The notes beneath the pieces were generated by a model. That model had not been told where the DNA came from. It was given only the letters and a program-made list of their open reading frames with translations, and did not search any database. Source: an uncultured Neglectibacter sp. (GTDB lineage Bacteria > Bacillota > Clostridia > Oscillospirales > Acutalibacteraceae). From it: DNA of 64,000 nt. Below are positions 63,149 to 64,000 of this stretch, piece by piece. The DNA lies in NCBI GenBank assembly GCA_904419785.1, contig CAJFSY010000003.1, forward strand, positions 62,001-126,000. Reading direction: 5' to 3'. The first letter of the stretch is position 1. Every line of letters starts with the position of its first letter. The translations under genes and the position numbers were made by a program.

Positions 63149-64000
63149 AACGTTTCCTCCCAGTGGTCTGTAATAATCTCGATCTCTATCCCTTCGCTGG
63201 ACAGCATCCTGAAAAAGCGCCGTTGTACTCCCGGCTCCCGGAAGGGATCGGAAAAGGTAACCATCATAGCATCCTCAAAGGAACACATGCAGATTTGCAG
63301 TTTATCCGTAGCTGTAAACACATCGAACAATCGAATATACGGGCAGAAAGGTTCGGGCATTTTCACCTGCCCCACATTGGAAAGAGCCGCTGTCTCCCCC
63401 ATCCCCGCAAGAAAACCTCCCAAACGCATGAACAGGTTTTTCACACCTAACGGCACCGCCCTGGCCACAGGATTTTTTTCCATGGCAATAAGGGAATTGA
63501 TATGCTCTCCCAATTTTTCTTTGGTAAGCTGCTGCTGGAACTGCTGGGAAACAGAAGCGGCAATCTGGGAAAATTCCGGCGAATTTCGCGAAAAATCATA
63601 CCGTATCTGGATAAGCGTAAAAAAATTACGGGAGCTATCGGAAGGGAAATAGTTTCTCAAATTGACCGGTACGGAAATCACTACAGGCCTTTTGCGGCGG
63701 CTGGCGGGCATTTCCTGATAAATAGCCAGAAGCAGCATAGCCGTGAGCATAACTGTAATCGTTGCCTGTTGCTTCTTCGCCAAAGCCTTTACCTGCCCCA
63801 CCGACATGAGGCCACCAATAGCCCTTACCCGGTGTTCAGGAAGCTTCCGCCCGGAAAGCCGAAACGCCCGCCCTAGCCGTTTGCCTTTTTCCCTGGTTTT
63901 CCCATAATGGGCACTATAGCTGTCCTCCTGCCGGCGGAAAATTGGCGGTGCGCATTCTTCCTTGCGCCATTTATCCCGCAGCTGCGGATGGCTTAAAGAA
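63145..64000 (-). CDS. Alcohol acetyltransferase/condensation-domain-like protein, C-terminal part
   Basis: The frame is open to the right end of the window, so the N terminus is outside. The 284 visible residues fit the C-terminal half of the condensation/AATase superfamily. FRLSGRKLPEHRVRAIGGLMSVGQVKALAKKQ and ISVPVNLRNYFPSDSSRNFFT match the typical linker and the D/N-containing motif; the HHxxxD motif would lie upstream and is not visible. It would transfer an acyl group to an unknown alcohol. The stop overlaps the start of the DUF6320-like gene. Confidence 0.75.
   Translation of the reverse strand, partial: SLSHPQLRDKWRKEECAPPIFRRQEDSYSAHYGKTREKGKRLGRAFRLSGRKLPEHRVRAIGGLMSVGQVKALAKKQQATITVMLTAMLLLAIYQEMPASRRKRPVVISVPVNLRNYFPSDSSRNFFTLIQIRYDFSRNSPEFSQIAASVSQQFQQQLTKEKLGEHINSLIAMEKNPVARAVPLGVKNLFMRLGGFLAGMGETAALSNVGQVKMPEPFCPYIRLFDVFTATDKLQICMCSFEDAMMVTFSDPFREPGVQRRFFRMLSSEGIEIEIITDHWEETL

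Overview
The window is a chromosomal segment of about 64 kb from a Gram-positive anaerobe of the class Clostridia, most likely a gut Oscillospiraceae/Ruminococcaceae-type organism. The evidence is a clostridial-order rnfCDGEAB operon, an SLH-domain surface protein, AGGAGG-type ribosome binding sites, abundant carbohydrate-active enzymes (two GH13, one GH2, one GH123-like) and moderately high GC in the core genes. The family-level placement is inference; no rRNA is present.

Layout. 1-2500: the end of a sugar-type solute-binding protein and a YesM-type histidine kinase whose AraC-type response regulator survives only as a 48-codon tail. 2550-2950: a possible attenuated leader RNA followed by a tiny Cys-rich protein. 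3.0-8.0 kb (minus): a cell-wall cluster, murE - small protein - pepC - murF - VOC protein. 8.0-15.0 kb (plus): a complete phosphate regulon, pstS-pstC-pstA-pstB-phoU-phoB-phoR, preceded by TTWACA Pho-box repeats. Its PstS has the two halves of the protein in swapped order (a circular permutation). 15-17.3 kb: a shortened VOC protein, a YhhN-family membrane protein, and an ECF sigma/anti-sigma pair. 17.5-26.7 kb (minus): GH13 amylase-like enzyme, M18 aminopeptidase, GH123-like protein, radical SAM protein, a fused exonuclease / zinc ribbon / PgeF protein, and TypA. 27-35.6 kb: the Rnf ferredoxin:NAD+ oxidoreductase operon flanked by two MATE transporters, plus a small HTH regulator diverging from a 54-codon gene. 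35.8-40.6 kb (minus): sugar-phosphate isomerase-like protein, nucleoside phosphorylase, and a 1025-residue double GT-C glycosyltransferase. 40.7-44.6 kb: GH2 beta-galactosidase and a YhfC-family membrane protease. 44.6-51.3 kb (minus): alr, purL and a family 2 glycosyltransferase.

51.6-55.1 kb is an AT-richer island next to a tRNA-Val gene. It holds a fossil T-arm, an orphan protein, and two surface proteins that share one C-terminal module but carry different anchors (SLH repeats versus a membrane helix). It also has about 700 bp of decayed coding sequence. 55.1-60.6 kb is a cassette of an exported protein, two ABC-2 permeases, an ABC ATPase and a second exported protein. It is followed by an M23 peptidase split by a frameshift at a run of seven A, and a truncated LytTR-type receiver. 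60.7-64.0 kb (minus): GH13 alpha-glucosidase, a DUF6320-like zinc-ribbon membrane protein, and a partial alcohol acetyltransferase-like protein.

The strongest candidates for something not routinely described are the permuted PstS under Pho-box control, the exonuclease-PgeF fusion, the surface module shared by two anchors, and the ABC/exported-protein cassette ending in a homopolymer-split peptidoglycan hydrolase.
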